Position numbers and translations under genes: made by a program. A DNA stretch of 21,060 nt from JAVVEW01 sp032251045 (lineage in GTDB: Bacteria > Pseudomonadota > Gammaproteobacteria > Methylococcales > Methylomonadaceae). Under the pieces are notes generated by a model. It saw nothing but the letters and a program-made list of their open reading frames with translations, had not been told where the DNA came from and ran no database searches. Shown here piece by piece: positions 1-8,174 of the stretch. Numbering within the stretch: the stretch's first letter is position 1; each line of letters starts with the position of its first letter. The stretch lies in contig JAVVEW010000040.1 in NCBI GenBank assembly GCA_032251045.1, positions 1-21,060 on the forward strand, given 5' to 3'.

Positions 1-753
1 CGGGCGCAAGCCGCCTAATTCCAGCAACAGCTCGCGGCGATAGGCCATTAAATGAAAGGCGTAGTTACCGGAGAGCAGTGTGTCCGGTGACCAGTCCGGC
101 TTGAACAGGTGGTTATGCAAATAGCCTTCCGGGCTGATCATGTCCCGGTCGGAATAAACAATATCCGTATCAGGACACGTCATGACCTGATGGGCGATTT
201 GGCTTAAGGCATCCAGCGACAGCCGGTCATCATGGTCAAGAAACAGCACATAAGTCCCCCGCGCTTCGGCCAGACCACGGTTGGTGGCCGCTGAAATGCC
301 CTGATTGGTCTGGCTCAGCAGGCAGATTCTGGGGTCACGGCCCATCGGCGCTCGCAGCAAGGCCAGCGTATCAGCATCTGTGGAGCCATCGTCAATCAAC
401 AGCCATTGCCAGAATGGATAGGTCTGTTGCCGCACCGATAATAGACATTCGGCCAACATGGAAGGTGGCGTGTTGTAAACCGGCGTGATCAGCGTCAGCA
501 ACACCGGCTCGGTCAACGCCACATCCGCCTGACGCAAACGCCACCAGGCTGCCACGCAGGTCAAGGCGTGTTGATTTAGCCACGCCTGATAATCTGGCCA
601 CTGACTCTGATACCAGGCAGCGAGCCTGGTTTGATCCGGCGTAACCGGCGGATAAAACTTAAGCCAGCGCCAGTTTTGCACCAGCACATCCCGGAATGGC
701 CTAAGCGCCAGCACACGCCGCAGCAACGCCGCAGCTATCTTGGCAATACTCAT
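1..753 (-). CDS. Family 2 glycosyltransferase, C-terminal part cut off by window edge
   Basis: This gene reads from an ATG at 753 leftwards out of the window; 251 residues are visible with no stop. The catalytic GT-A fold begins around residue 83 (LLTLITPVYN), with the nucleotide-sugar binding motif DDGST at 121-125 and the metal-binding motif DHDD at 173-176, preceded by NQGISAATNRG, all typical of GT2 enzymes. An N-terminal extension of about 80 residues (WYQSQWPDYQAWL) precedes the domain, as in several O-antigen and exopolysaccharide transferases. It probably transfers a sugar from a nucleotide-sugar donor in surface polysaccharide synthesis; donor and acceptor cannot be read from the sequence. 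Its ATG overlaps the TGA of the beta-helix gene by four bases (750-753), so the two are surely co-transcribed. GT2 is certain; the exact role is not. Confidence 0.9.
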   Translation of the reverse strand, partial: MSIAKIAAALLRRVLALRPFRDVLVQNWRWLKFYPPVTPDQTRLAAWYQSQWPDYQAWLNQHALTCVAAWWRLRQADVALTEPVLLTLITPVYNTPPSMLAECLLSVRQQTYPFWQWLLIDDGSTDADTLALLRAPMGRDPRICLLSQTNQGISAATNRGLAEARGTYVLFLDHDDRLSLDALSQIAHQVMTCPDTDIVYSDRDMISPEGYLHNHLFKPDWSPDTLLSGNYAFHLMAYRRELLLELGGLRP

Positions 754-2231
754 TCGACCTGATTCCCGGAACGCATATGGTCTTCAATGGCGGCAAAAGT
801 GGCGCCTTTAATGGTATTGTTGCGCACCTGATTGCCTCGTGAATTGAGCATGATATGAACGCCGGCGAAATGCGTGCCCTGAATCAGGTTGCCGGCCACG
901 GTATTGTTGCAACTGGGAAAATCGGCCTGCTCGGGATGTTGCCGGTCAGCCTGCCCCAGCAGCACGCCGAAAAAATGGAACTTTTCATTGACGCCGCGAT
1001 TGTTATCGGTAATGACGTTACCGGTGATGGTGGTATTCATCGCTGCCCGCACCAATTTCACGCCATCGCCCCAGTTGGCCTCGATATGATTGTGTTCGAT
1101 GCGGGTATCGACGGCATTATCCAGACTGACACCGGGCAGTTTGGCTTTCGAGCTGCCATCGTCCATCAAGCCCATGGCCTGGACAAAATCAATGCCCAGC
1201 TCTTGTTCGGTCTGGCAGCCACGCCAGCCATTGTTGTAAATATGGCAGTTCTGGATAGCACAGCCAAAGCTGCCGTTATCAAGCGTTATGCCCTCGCAAT
1301 CGTTATCGGCAATCACACAGTTTCTGACGCTGAGGTAACCGACGCCATCGGTGGTAATGCCCATTTTCCGATTACCGCGCAACACGCAATCGATCATATC
1401 GGTGCGATAGGGAAAAGGATCATCCGGCGCAAATGGCGCGAAATTGCCGATTACCTGGTCGGTATGGTGCAGCTGGGCCTGGAAATCCAGCGGCGCAATC
1501 GACTTCGGGCATTTCAAGTCGGTCAGAAACATGCCGCCCTGCTGACAGTATTCGGCGACGCATTGTTGCATCACGGTTTCGTGCACATCGCGCACCAACA
1601 TAAAACCCACCAGACCGGCATGACTGACTTTACACTGTTCAAAATGACTGCCAATCACACGGTCGGCCAATAGAAAGCCCACCGCACGCGGTGCCGTAAT
1701 GGTGACCCGTTGGCAACGCAAATCGCGGCAATGCGTGACCAATACAGTGGCACAAAATTGCGGCCCGCCGTCATGAGATAACGCCAGATCGCGTAACGTG
1801 ACACTCTCTACCGGTGCCGCATCGGTGCCTTGAATCCATAGCCCGTAATCCAAGCCATCAAAACATAAACAGGTACGTCCCTGACTGCCAATCAGCGCAA
1901 TGTGACTGCTCAAATGCAGCGACTGGCTAAAGTGAATATCGCCTTCCGGAAGATAAAGCTGCCCGCCGCCGAGTTCTGCAAGCCGGGCTAGTGCCGCCCG
2001 CACGGCTGCCTCCGAACATTCTTCAGCCGATAAACGCAGCACCCGGCGCTGTCGGTCCAGAACCTGTTGCCGTATCTGCGCATGAGCCAGGCATTGCCGG
2101 TGGTGGTCGTGCTGTCTGGCCCAGTCGATACGTTGCCACAACACCCAATCTGGATAATCGACAACAGGTATCGGGGCTGGGGTAGTGCTGTGCTTGCGGC
2201 GCAGCAAATGGCTTTTAAGACGGTAAAGCAT
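750..2231 (-). CDS. Right-handed parallel beta-helix protein (pectate lyase 3 / NosD-like fold)
   Basis: The protein has 493 residues from the ATG at 2231; a GTG three codons upstream (2240) is the alternative. I prefer the ATG because the nearest purine-rich stretch (AAGAG) lies 10 bases before it but only one base before the GTG. After about 80 mostly charged residues comes the opening strand pattern of the pectate-lyase-3 fold (GGGQLYLPEGDIHF, then HIALIGSQGRTCL), followed by many irregular repeats of the type NCVIADNDCEGITL, HNHIEANWGDGVKL and GNVITDNNRGV up to the end. Such beta-helices are found in polysaccharide lyases, C5-epimerases and phage tailspikes. No catalytic set can be assigned. 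There is no evident signal peptide. It sits between a secreted protein gene and a glycosyltransferase with which it overlaps, so a role in modifying or trimming the cluster's glycan is a reasonable inference. Confidence 0.85.
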   Translation of the reverse strand: MLYRLKSHLLRRKHSTTPAPIPVVDYPDWVLWQRIDWARQHDHHRQCLAHAQIRQQVLDRQRRVLRLSAEECSEAAVRAALARLAELGGGQLYLPEGDIHFSQSLHLSSHIALIGSQGRTCLCFDGLDYGLWIQGTDAAPVESVTLRDLALSHDGGPQFCATVLVTHCRDLRCQRVTITAPRAVGFLLADRVIGSHFEQCKVSHAGLVGFMLVRDVHETVMQQCVAEYCQQGGMFLTDLKCPKSIAPLDFQAQLHHTDQVIGNFAPFAPDDPFPYRTDMIDCVLRGNRKMGITTDGVGYLSVRNCVIADNDCEGITLDNGSFGCAIQNCHIYNNGWRGCQTEQELGIDFVQAMGLMDDGSSKAKLPGVSLDNAVDTRIEHNHIEANWGDGVKLVRAAMNTTITGNVITDNNRGVNEKFHFFGVLLGQADRQHPEQADFPSCNNTVAGNLIQGTHFAGVHIMLNSRGNQVRNNTIKGATFAAIEDHMRSGNQVE

Positions 2232-2269
2232 CAGGGACACACTCTTGGTAAATCAATCATGGGGACAGG

Positions 2270-4114
2270 TCAGTTTATGATTTCCTGACAATTTTCCAGA
2301 TTGCAGACATGCAACTGATAGGCAAACAAAGGACTGAGCAGTTGAAATTCCGACAATGGGGAGCCTGTGGCAACCGAAGCGGTATAGACCACATAACGCC
2401 CCGGATATTCAAATACGCCACCGGGCATACGTGCCGTCTCGGTCAGGAAAAAGCTGTGCAAAGGCGCGATGGGAAACTCACGCAGCACGGGTTGAATCTG
2501 CAACACGTCGCCGACGCTTTGCCAGCCTGCGGCCAAGTTCAGATATTGATTGCGGAACACCAAGGTAGGTATCAGGCTGCCGTCAGGTTGCCGGTCATAA
2601 GGCCCGGTCACGACAAAATACACATCGCTTAAACCGGTGGCTGGCTGGGCAGGCTGTAAACGTGCATACAGCTGAATCGGCTCACCAACGCCGTAAAACA
2701 TTTTATCGCTGGACACCTCAGCCAGATTTTGCGCCGGGTCAGGCAACGCCACTTCAGCATACATTACCCGGGCATCGGTGGCATCGCCTAAATACATCAC
2801 CAACAAGGTATTGCCGATTTGCTTGACCTTGATATGACCTTCCACGGAAAAATCCAGCAACATCTGCCGGCTTTCCCAGTTATTGCCATCCGGACTGAAG
2901 CGGTAAATCGTACTGCCGCGTGCCGATTCGGTATCGATGGGTGCGGAAGGCGAGTTATCCCAAAAACCGTGATAACCCACGCCGGGCTGGTAGATGATAG
3001 ACGCACCCATGCCGGCACGATGCGGCACAGCACCCCGAGTTTTACCAGCTACGGTGGTCAATTGCCAGGCATTGTCGGCAAAACTGCCAAACACCGCGCT
3101 GGTGCCCTCATGAATGCCTGCCGCATTAGTTCGGTAGCGATAATTAGCGCTGTGAAGAGTGCCGTTGGCGCCTATCATTAAATCGGTCCAGAATTCATTT
3201 TCCGAAAGATTACCCGCCGGGTCGATGGTGGTGACCGTCCAGTTGTTCAAGTTATCAATCGAGGCCTGGGCGTGTTTGAGAATATGCCCGGCCCCGTCCG
3301 GGAAAGGCACCGGATTTTTATCCGGCGTCAAAGGTGGGTTGGTGGTTGGAAACGCAGCACGTAAAAAGGGTGCGTTTTTGTTGCCGTAACTGACATGCAG
3401 ACGCTGACCGTCAAATAAAAAATCGGCCAGGCGATAATCTTCCTCGGGGGGTAACGACAGAATATAGTCACGGTCAGACCAGCGGTTTGCGGCAACCGGT
3501 AATTGCAACCGCAGCGCCTTGGGAAAGGGCGGGGTGCGCAACTGGCCGTTTGCATCCAGAAAATCCTCATACTCGCGCACGAACAGTGGTAACCCGGGCA
3601 CACTGCCATCGATACTTAAACGGGCATCAGGGTCGGCAAACATTTCAGTGTGAAACGCGCCCGGAGAAACATTGACCTGAGCGCCGGGCTGACCGGCGTC
3701 TATGCGCTGATAAACCAGGCCCGAGCCATGAACCACGCCGTTTTCATCGACAAAATCGCGTTCAACCAGATAACTGACGTGACAACGAGAGGATACTTTT
3801 TCGCATTGAATCGCGGTGGACACCGAGGCCACCTGGCCGGAGCTTTCCAATACCACACGACTGTCTTCCTGAGGCCACAACGCCCCTGGCTGCTTGTGCA
3901 TGTAAATGATCTGAGTGCGATTTTGACCGGGAATCGGTTTGGAATAAACGGCATGCAGCTCGCCACTACCATCGTAGTCAAAATCATACGAATAAACGCG
4001 CCGTTCGAAGGGCTCTTCCGAATCGGTGACTAACTGCAGCTGGTTCACGGACAACTCGGCCTGGGCCAGGCCACTGACCAACAGCAATAACGCTGCGAAA
4101 CTTTGTGTTTTCAT
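2270..4114 (-). CDS. Secreted protein of unknown function, 614 residues
   Basis: The start is an ATG at 4114 with an AGGAG ribosome site at 4125-4129, ten bases upstream. Residues 1-19 form a clear Sec signal peptide (Lys, hydrophobic core LLLLVSGL, cleavage after AQA), so the mature protein should be periplasmic or exported. The body is rich in short beta-strand stretches and aromatic residues; a segment reading FSPDGNNWES in the middle resembles, but does not match exactly, the Asp-box of sialidase-type propellers. The C-terminal ~150 residues (from about MFYGVGEPIQLYARL) look like an Ig-like beta-sandwich, ending in a two-cysteine stretch VCNLENC. I do not recognise the family. The next gene downstream starts about 38 bases after its stop on the same strand, so it is probably the first gene of the minus-strand arm and may act on, or recognise, the exported polysaccharide; that is inference only. 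Confidence 0.8.
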   Translation of the reverse strand: MKTQSFAALLLLVSGLAQAELSVNQLQLVTDSEEPFERRVYSYDFDYDGSGELHAVYSKPIPGQNRTQIIYMHKQPGALWPQEDSRVVLESSGQVASVSTAIQCEKVSSRCHVSYLVERDFVDENGVVHGSGLVYQRIDAGQPGAQVNVSPGAFHTEMFADPDARLSIDGSVPGLPLFVREYEDFLDANGQLRTPPFPKALRLQLPVAANRWSDRDYILSLPPEEDYRLADFLFDGQRLHVSYGNKNAPFLRAAFPTTNPPLTPDKNPVPFPDGAGHILKHAQASIDNLNNWTVTTIDPAGNLSENEFWTDLMIGANGTLHSANYRYRTNAAGIHEGTSAVFGSFADNAWQLTTVAGKTRGAVPHRAGMGASIIYQPGVGYHGFWDNSPSAPIDTESARGSTIYRFSPDGNNWESRQMLLDFSVEGHIKVKQIGNTLLVMYLGDATDARVMYAEVALPDPAQNLAEVSSDKMFYGVGEPIQLYARLQPAQPATGLSDVYFVVTGPYDRQPDGSLIPTLVFRNQYLNLAAGWQSVGDVLQIQPVLREFPIAPLHSFFLTETARMPGGVFEYPGRYVVYTASVATGSPLSEFQLLSPLFAYQLHVCNLENCQEIIN

Positions 4115-4229
4115 CTTCTAAGCTCTCCTGCGCAAAACAAAATCGAAAAAAACTATAGCACTTTTTCCGGCGCAACCCGGGCAAAAATCGTTACAATAGG
4201 CGCTTTCCGGTAAAGGCTGACGGCCACTT
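4115..4229. promoter_or_regulatory. Divergent intergenic region serving both arms of the glycan cluster
   Basis: This 115-base gap separates two genes that start in opposite directions, so promoters for both should lie here. Visible hexamers are TATAGT on the minus strand (4157-4152) and TACAAT on the plus strand (4192-4197), both resembling sigma-70 -10 boxes. I find no convincing -35 box at 16-18 bases from either, so the exact promoters are uncertain. The AGGAG at 4125-4129 (minus strand) is the ribosome site of the secreted protein gene. The plus-strand gene has only a weak AAGG well upstream of its ATG. Confidence 0.4.
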
Positions 4230-5117
4230 ATGACTTATCGCCTGAGCATTGTTTTTCTCAATTTCAATCGCGTTGCCGAAACCCGCCAAACCACGGAAAC
4301 CTTGCGCCATCTGTGTCAGAACCATCACGATGTCGAAATCATTGCCGTTGACAATGGCTCTTGCGATGGCACCGCCGAGTATCTGGCGGCGCAACACGAT
4401 ATAGGCTACCTGTCGCGCCCTGATAATTCCGGCATTGCCGGCTACAACACCGGTTTTGAACACGCCCGTGGTGAATTTGTACTGGTGCTGGATGACGACT
4501 CCTGCCCGGCTGACTGGGCCTCGGTGGAGCGTGCGCTGCAACACCTGGAACAGCGCCCGGAACTGGGTTTGCTGGCGTTTCATATTGTCTCGCCGGATGG
4601 CTCTCCGCAAAGCAGCTGGCATTTGCCTGATCGCGACACACCCGCACTCACCTCAGGCTTTATTGGCTGCGGCTTTCTGATAAGGCGCTCGCTGCTCAAC
4701 CAAATCGGCGGCTATCCCGGCGACTTTTTTCTTTATCAAAATGAGGCCTATGTCGCCTTCAAAATCCGCCAGGCCGGTTTTCTGATGTGGTACGCGCCCG
4801 ATTGCCGGGTCATTCACCGAGGCCAGCCCAGCTCCCGGCCCGGCTGGCGGCGGGTGTTTTTTCCCACCCGCAACACGCTCTGGCTGATCCGCGAATTCTA
4901 CCCGCGGCCATTGGCGTGGTATTTACTCATCTCCCGCTTGTTGATTGGCCTGGTTAGAGCCGTGCAATTTGGTCAATTAAAATGCTATGTGCAAGCAGCC
5001 TGGGCCGGTTTAAGCCAGCCACGTCCTTTTACACCTATGGACGCTGACTTGCGCCGTGAATTCAGCCCTTTTCTGCGTCAAAACAGCCTCTGGCATCAGC
5101 TCACTCGAAACTTATGA
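4230..5117 (+). CDS. Family 2 glycosyltransferase, 295 residues
   Basis: This is a complete GT2 enzyme of ordinary single-domain length. The fold starts at residue 5 (LSIVFLNFNR), with the donor-binding motif DNGSCDGT at 41-48, the loop NSGIAGYNTGFEHARGEF, and the metal-binding DDDS at 88-91. A later segment, GGYPGDFFLYQNEAYVAFKIRQAG, matches the acceptor/catalytic-base region where GT2 enzymes of the rhamnosyltransferase-like type have an (E/D)D pair; here it reads NEAY, so the usual acid pair is altered. There is a hydrophobic stretch near residue 235-250 (WYLLISRLLIGLVRAV), perhaps membrane-associating. It shares an ATGA overlap with the next glycosyltransferase, so the two are co-translated and probably add successive sugars. 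The Shine-Dalgarno sequence is weak. The specific sugar is unknown. Confidence 0.9.
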   Translation: MTYRLSIVFLNFNRVAETRQTTETLRHLCQNHHDVEIIAVDNGSCDGTAEYLAAQHDIGYLSRPDNSGIAGYNTGFEHARGEFVLVLDDDSCPADWASVERALQHLEQRPELGLLAFHIVSPDGSPQSSWHLPDRDTPALTSGFIGCGFLIRRSLLNQIGGYPGDFFLYQNEAYVAFKIRQAGFLMWYAPDCRVIHRGQPSSRPGWRRVFFPTRNTLWLIREFYPRPLAWYLLISRLLIGLVRAVQFGQLKCYVQAAWAGLSQPRPFTPMDADLRREFSPFLRQNSLWHQLTRNL

Positions 5118-6526
5118 ACACGCCTCCAAAAATCCTGACCATCATTGTCACCTGGAACAAACAGGACTACGTACTCGATCTTCTTAACTCCTTGCAAAAT
5201 CTGGATTATCCCGAACACGCCCTGGATGTGGTGGTGGTGGATAACGCCAGTCAAGATGACACGGTAGCGCTGATCAAGGCACGTTTTCCAGCCGTCAAGC
5301 TGCTCCTGAACGACGAAAACCTGGGCGGCACCGGTGGTTTCAATACCGGGCTGGCATACGCTTTCGCAAAGGCCGAGGGTACCTACGACTATCTCTGGCT
5401 GCTGGACAATGATGTCGTGGTACACCGTCAGGCTTTGTCTGCGCTGGTCAGCACGCTGGAACACAAGCCGGATGTGGCGGTGGCCGGGTCAACCATGCTG
5501 CAACTGGATTTTCCCTGGCGCATCAATGAAATGGGTGCCTATGTCGATCGCGTGCGCGGCGAACTGCTGCTTAACCGCCATCATCAAGTTGTACCTGGCT
5601 GGCGTGGGCAGGCTGTGCAGGATTTATTGGCAGGCCCCGGCGATTTAAGCCAGCAACTGCAACATTGTCAGCCGGCCATGGACGTTGACTATGTGGCTGC
5701 GGCATCTTTGTTAATTCGTGCGCCGGTCGCCAAACAAGCCGGATTGTGGCTGGATTTCTTCATTCATTTTGACGATGTAGAATGGTGTTTGCGCATTGCC
5801 GAACTGGGTCACCGTATTCAGGTCAGCGCCCGCTCGCTGATCTGGCATGTATCGGCCGCGGCCAAAGTTCCCAGCTGGGTGCTGTACTACGACAACCGCA
5901 ATGTGCTGTATTTACTGGCGCGTCATGGCGTCCCGGAAGCGGTGTCCATCACCCGCCGCTATATCGCCAAAAAAACCGTCTATTACAGTCTGCTGGGCAA
6001 GCCTGATTTAGCCGACCTGCACATCCAGGCCGTAGCTGATTTTGACCGCCAGACAACCGGCGCCAAACAACTGGATCAAGTGGCCAAAGCGCAGCCATTA
6101 GCAGCCCTGGCAACCCTTCTAAGCCGGCCTGACATCACTCAGGTGCTGATTCCTTTTACCGTGGATTTGCAGGCCCTCAATTGCCAAGACCTGGTTATCG
6201 AAGCACAACGCGCCCGTCCTGAGCTGAAAATTTACTATTTGCTGCCACCGGCCAACGAACCTGAAAGCCCGCGCGCCCAACTGCCCAAGGCCATACCGCT
6301 GGCCGTTGCCAAAGCTAAATGGCGTCGTTATTTCAGCTATTGGCACATGCGCGGTCGCTTTGATCTGGTTTGGCAATCCGATTACCGTCCCATTTTGCCG
6401 CTGTCCTGGGTGGGCAAGCAGGTGTTGTTTGTCAATTATGAAAACCTGTGTTTACGCCCTGCCAATCATGTCGCCCGGCTAGGACAACACCTCAAAGCTG
6501 CCTGGCGCATCTGGCGTCAGGCTTAG
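5114..6526 (+). CDS. Family 2 glycosyltransferase, galactofuranosyltransferase-like, 470 residues
   Basis: The N-terminal ~270 residues are a GT2 domain: ILTIIVTWNK at 7-16, DNASQDDT at 43-50, the NLGGTGGFNTGL donor loop at 69-80, metal-binding DND at 98-100, and the acceptor-side motif HFDDVEWCLRIAELG at about 218-232 with the acidic pair D220-D221. The following IWHVSAAAK and YYDNRNVLYLLARH (about 243-271) resemble the region after the catalytic domain in galactofuranosyltransferase-like GT2 proteins; specificity is not proved. The last ~190 residues form an extra domain I do not recognise, with a Rossmann-like hydrophobic pattern (QVLIPFTVDL, LKIYYLLPP, FDLVWQSDY, VLFVNYENL), perhaps a second sugar-nucleotide-like fold. 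It overlaps the upstream transferase by four bases and ends the plus-strand arm of the cluster. Confidence 0.88.
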   Translation: MNTPPKILTIIVTWNKQDYVLDLLNSLQNLDYPEHALDVVVVDNASQDDTVALIKARFPAVKLLLNDENLGGTGGFNTGLAYAFAKAEGTYDYLWLLDNDVVVHRQALSALVSTLEHKPDVAVAGSTMLQLDFPWRINEMGAYVDRVRGELLLNRHHQVVPGWRGQAVQDLLAGPGDLSQQLQHCQPAMDVDYVAAASLLIRAPVAKQAGLWLDFFIHFDDVEWCLRIAELGHRIQVSARSLIWHVSAAAKVPSWVLYYDNRNVLYLLARHGVPEAVSITRRYIAKKTVYYSLLGKPDLADLHIQAVADFDRQTTGAKQLDQVAKAQPLAALATLLSRPDITQVLIPFTVDLQALNCQDLVIEAQRARPELKIYYLLPPANEPESPRAQLPKAIPLAVAKAKWRRYFSYWHMRGRFDLVWQSDYRPILPLSWVGKQVLFVNYENLCLRPANHVARLGQHLKAAWRIWRQA

Positions 6527-6547
6527 TGGCTCTGTCAGGAGAACGCC

Positions 6548-8125
6548 ATGCATTCCGAACATGTTCTGCAACGTTTAGAATCACTGATTGAGATCAGTCT
6601 GTCCTTATCGGCAACCATCAAGGTCGATGATATTCTGGATAAAATCCTGACCGGCGCGAAGACCTTATGCCAGGCAGATGGCGGCACTTTGTACAAAGTC
6701 AACCGCGATGTTTTAACCATGGCCATCGTCAAATCCGACTCGTTGCAAATCGACCAACAAAACAGCTCACAAACACCACTGACCATCCCCTTATACAACG
6801 AACAGGGCGAAAACAACCTGCACAATATCGTCAGCTACGCTTACCACAACCAAACAACGGTCAATGTCGCAGATGCTTACGATCAAAGCCAATTTGATTT
6901 TTCTGGCACCAAGGCGTTTGACCGCAGTCATCAATACCGCACACAATCGGTCTTGACCATTCCGCTGAAAAATCATGAATATGAAATTATCGGTTTGTTG
7001 CAGCTGATCAACGCTCAGGACGATCACCATAACATCATCGCATTCAATGCCGCCTTGCAAAAACTGGCCGAATGCTTCGCGTCGCAAGCCGCCATTGTTC
7101 TGACCAAGCAACAACTCATTTCTGACCTACATAAAACTTTCGAATCTTTTGTCGAACTGGTCGCGACCGCGATCGATGAAAAATCGCCGCACACGGCCAA
7201 ACATTGCCGCAGAGTGCCGGAGCTGACCTTGATGATCGCCGATGCGGTTCATGCCAGTGATACCGACTATTTTCGCGACTTCCAGATGAGCAGCAAAGAC
7301 CGCTATGAGCTGAAAATCGCCGCCTGGCTACATGATTGCGGCAAAATCACCACGCCCGAATATGTCATCGACAAAGCTACCAAGCTGGAAACCATTTTTG
7401 ACCGGATTCAGCTGGTCGAAACCCGCTATGAAGTATTGCTGCGCGATGCCGAAATCGCCTTTCTGAAACAAAAAATCGCCGCCCTGGAACAGGGCCACCC
7501 CCTGCCCGCGAACGCCGAGCGCGACTTTCACGATACCCAACACCGATTGCGTGAAGAACTGGCCTTTTTACAGCGGGTTAACATCGGCGGCGAATTCATG
7601 ACCGAGGAAGACCAGCAACGCGTCAGGACGCTTGCCACCACCACCTGGTCGTTGCAAAATCAGCAAACACCCCTGCTAACCGAAAACGAAGTCTATAATC
7701 TAACCATTGCCCGAGGCACGCTGACCCAGGAAGAGCGCGACATCATCAACAACCATATTGTCGCCACCATCCAGATGCTGAAAAAAATCCCTTTCCCCAA
7801 GCATCTACAAAATGTACCCGAATATGCGGGCGGCCATCATGAACGCATCGACGGCAAAGGTTACCCGAAAGGCCTGAAGCGTGAGGAAATGTCGGTTTAC
7901 GCCCGCATCATGGGGTTGGCGGATATTTTTGAAGCACTGACCGCCTGTGACCGACCGTACAGCAAACAAAACGTTAAAACCGTATCCAAAGCCTTGGCCA
8001 TTCTGGAAAAAATGGTTGAAAACGGTCATATCGACCCGGATATTCATCGCGTGTTTATCGAGCAAAAAGTCTATAAACATTACGCCAACCATTATCTTGA
8101 ACCCTTTCAAATCGATGTTGCCTGA
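6548..8125 (+). CDS. GAF / HD-GYP phosphodiesterase with long insert in the HD-GYP domain
   Basis: An AGGAG at 6537-6541 lies six bases before the ATG. Residues about 23-185 form a GAF sensory domain (DKILTGAKTLCQADGGTLY, later SVLTIPLKNHEYEIIGLLQLIN). From about 200 comes an HD-GYP domain: HTAKHCRRV (H215, H219), the metal pair H262-D263 in HDCGK, then HHERIDGKGYPKGL at 430-443, an exact match to the HHExxDGxGYP signature of enzymes that hydrolyse cyclic di-GMP. All metal and signature residues are present, so activity is expected. Between them lies an insert of roughly 110-120 residues with a coiled-coil look, flanked on both sides by remnants resembling the usual KPGKLT motif (DKATKLET and RGTLTQEE). 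No transmembrane segment is seen, so it is cytoplasmic. It lies 21 bases after the glycosyltransferase and 49 bases before hoxH, on the same strand, without an obvious terminator on either side. Confidence 0.93.
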   Translation: MHSEHVLQRLESLIEISLSLSATIKVDDILDKILTGAKTLCQADGGTLYKVNRDVLTMAIVKSDSLQIDQQNSSQTPLTIPLYNEQGENNLHNIVSYAYHNQTTVNVADAYDQSQFDFSGTKAFDRSHQYRTQSVLTIPLKNHEYEIIGLLQLINAQDDHHNIIAFNAALQKLAECFASQAAIVLTKQQLISDLHKTFESFVELVATAIDEKSPHTAKHCRRVPELTLMIADAVHASDTDYFRDFQMSSKDRYELKIAAWLHDCGKITTPEYVIDKATKLETIFDRIQLVETRYEVLLRDAEIAFLKQKIAALEQGHPLPANAERDFHDTQHRLREELAFLQRVNIGGEFMTEEDQQRVRTLATTTWSLQNQQTPLLTENEVYNLTIARGTLTQEERDIINNHIVATIQMLKKIPFPKHLQNVPEYAGGHHERIDGKGYPKGLKREEMSVYARIMGLADIFEALTACDRPYSKQNVKTVSKALAILEKMVENGHIDPDIHRVFIEQKVYKHYANHYLEPFQIDVA

Positions 8126-8174
8126 CCGCCGCCTCGGTTACCTTAGATTCAATGCCTGACGTGGAGATGTCATC

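Noticed and set aside
855..1673. A 272-codon open frame on the plus strand
   Set aside because: It lies wholly antisense to the beta-helix gene, whose minus-strand product shows a recognisable fold and repeats. The plus-strand translation resembles no family and has no ribosome site; it is a by-product of codon bias.
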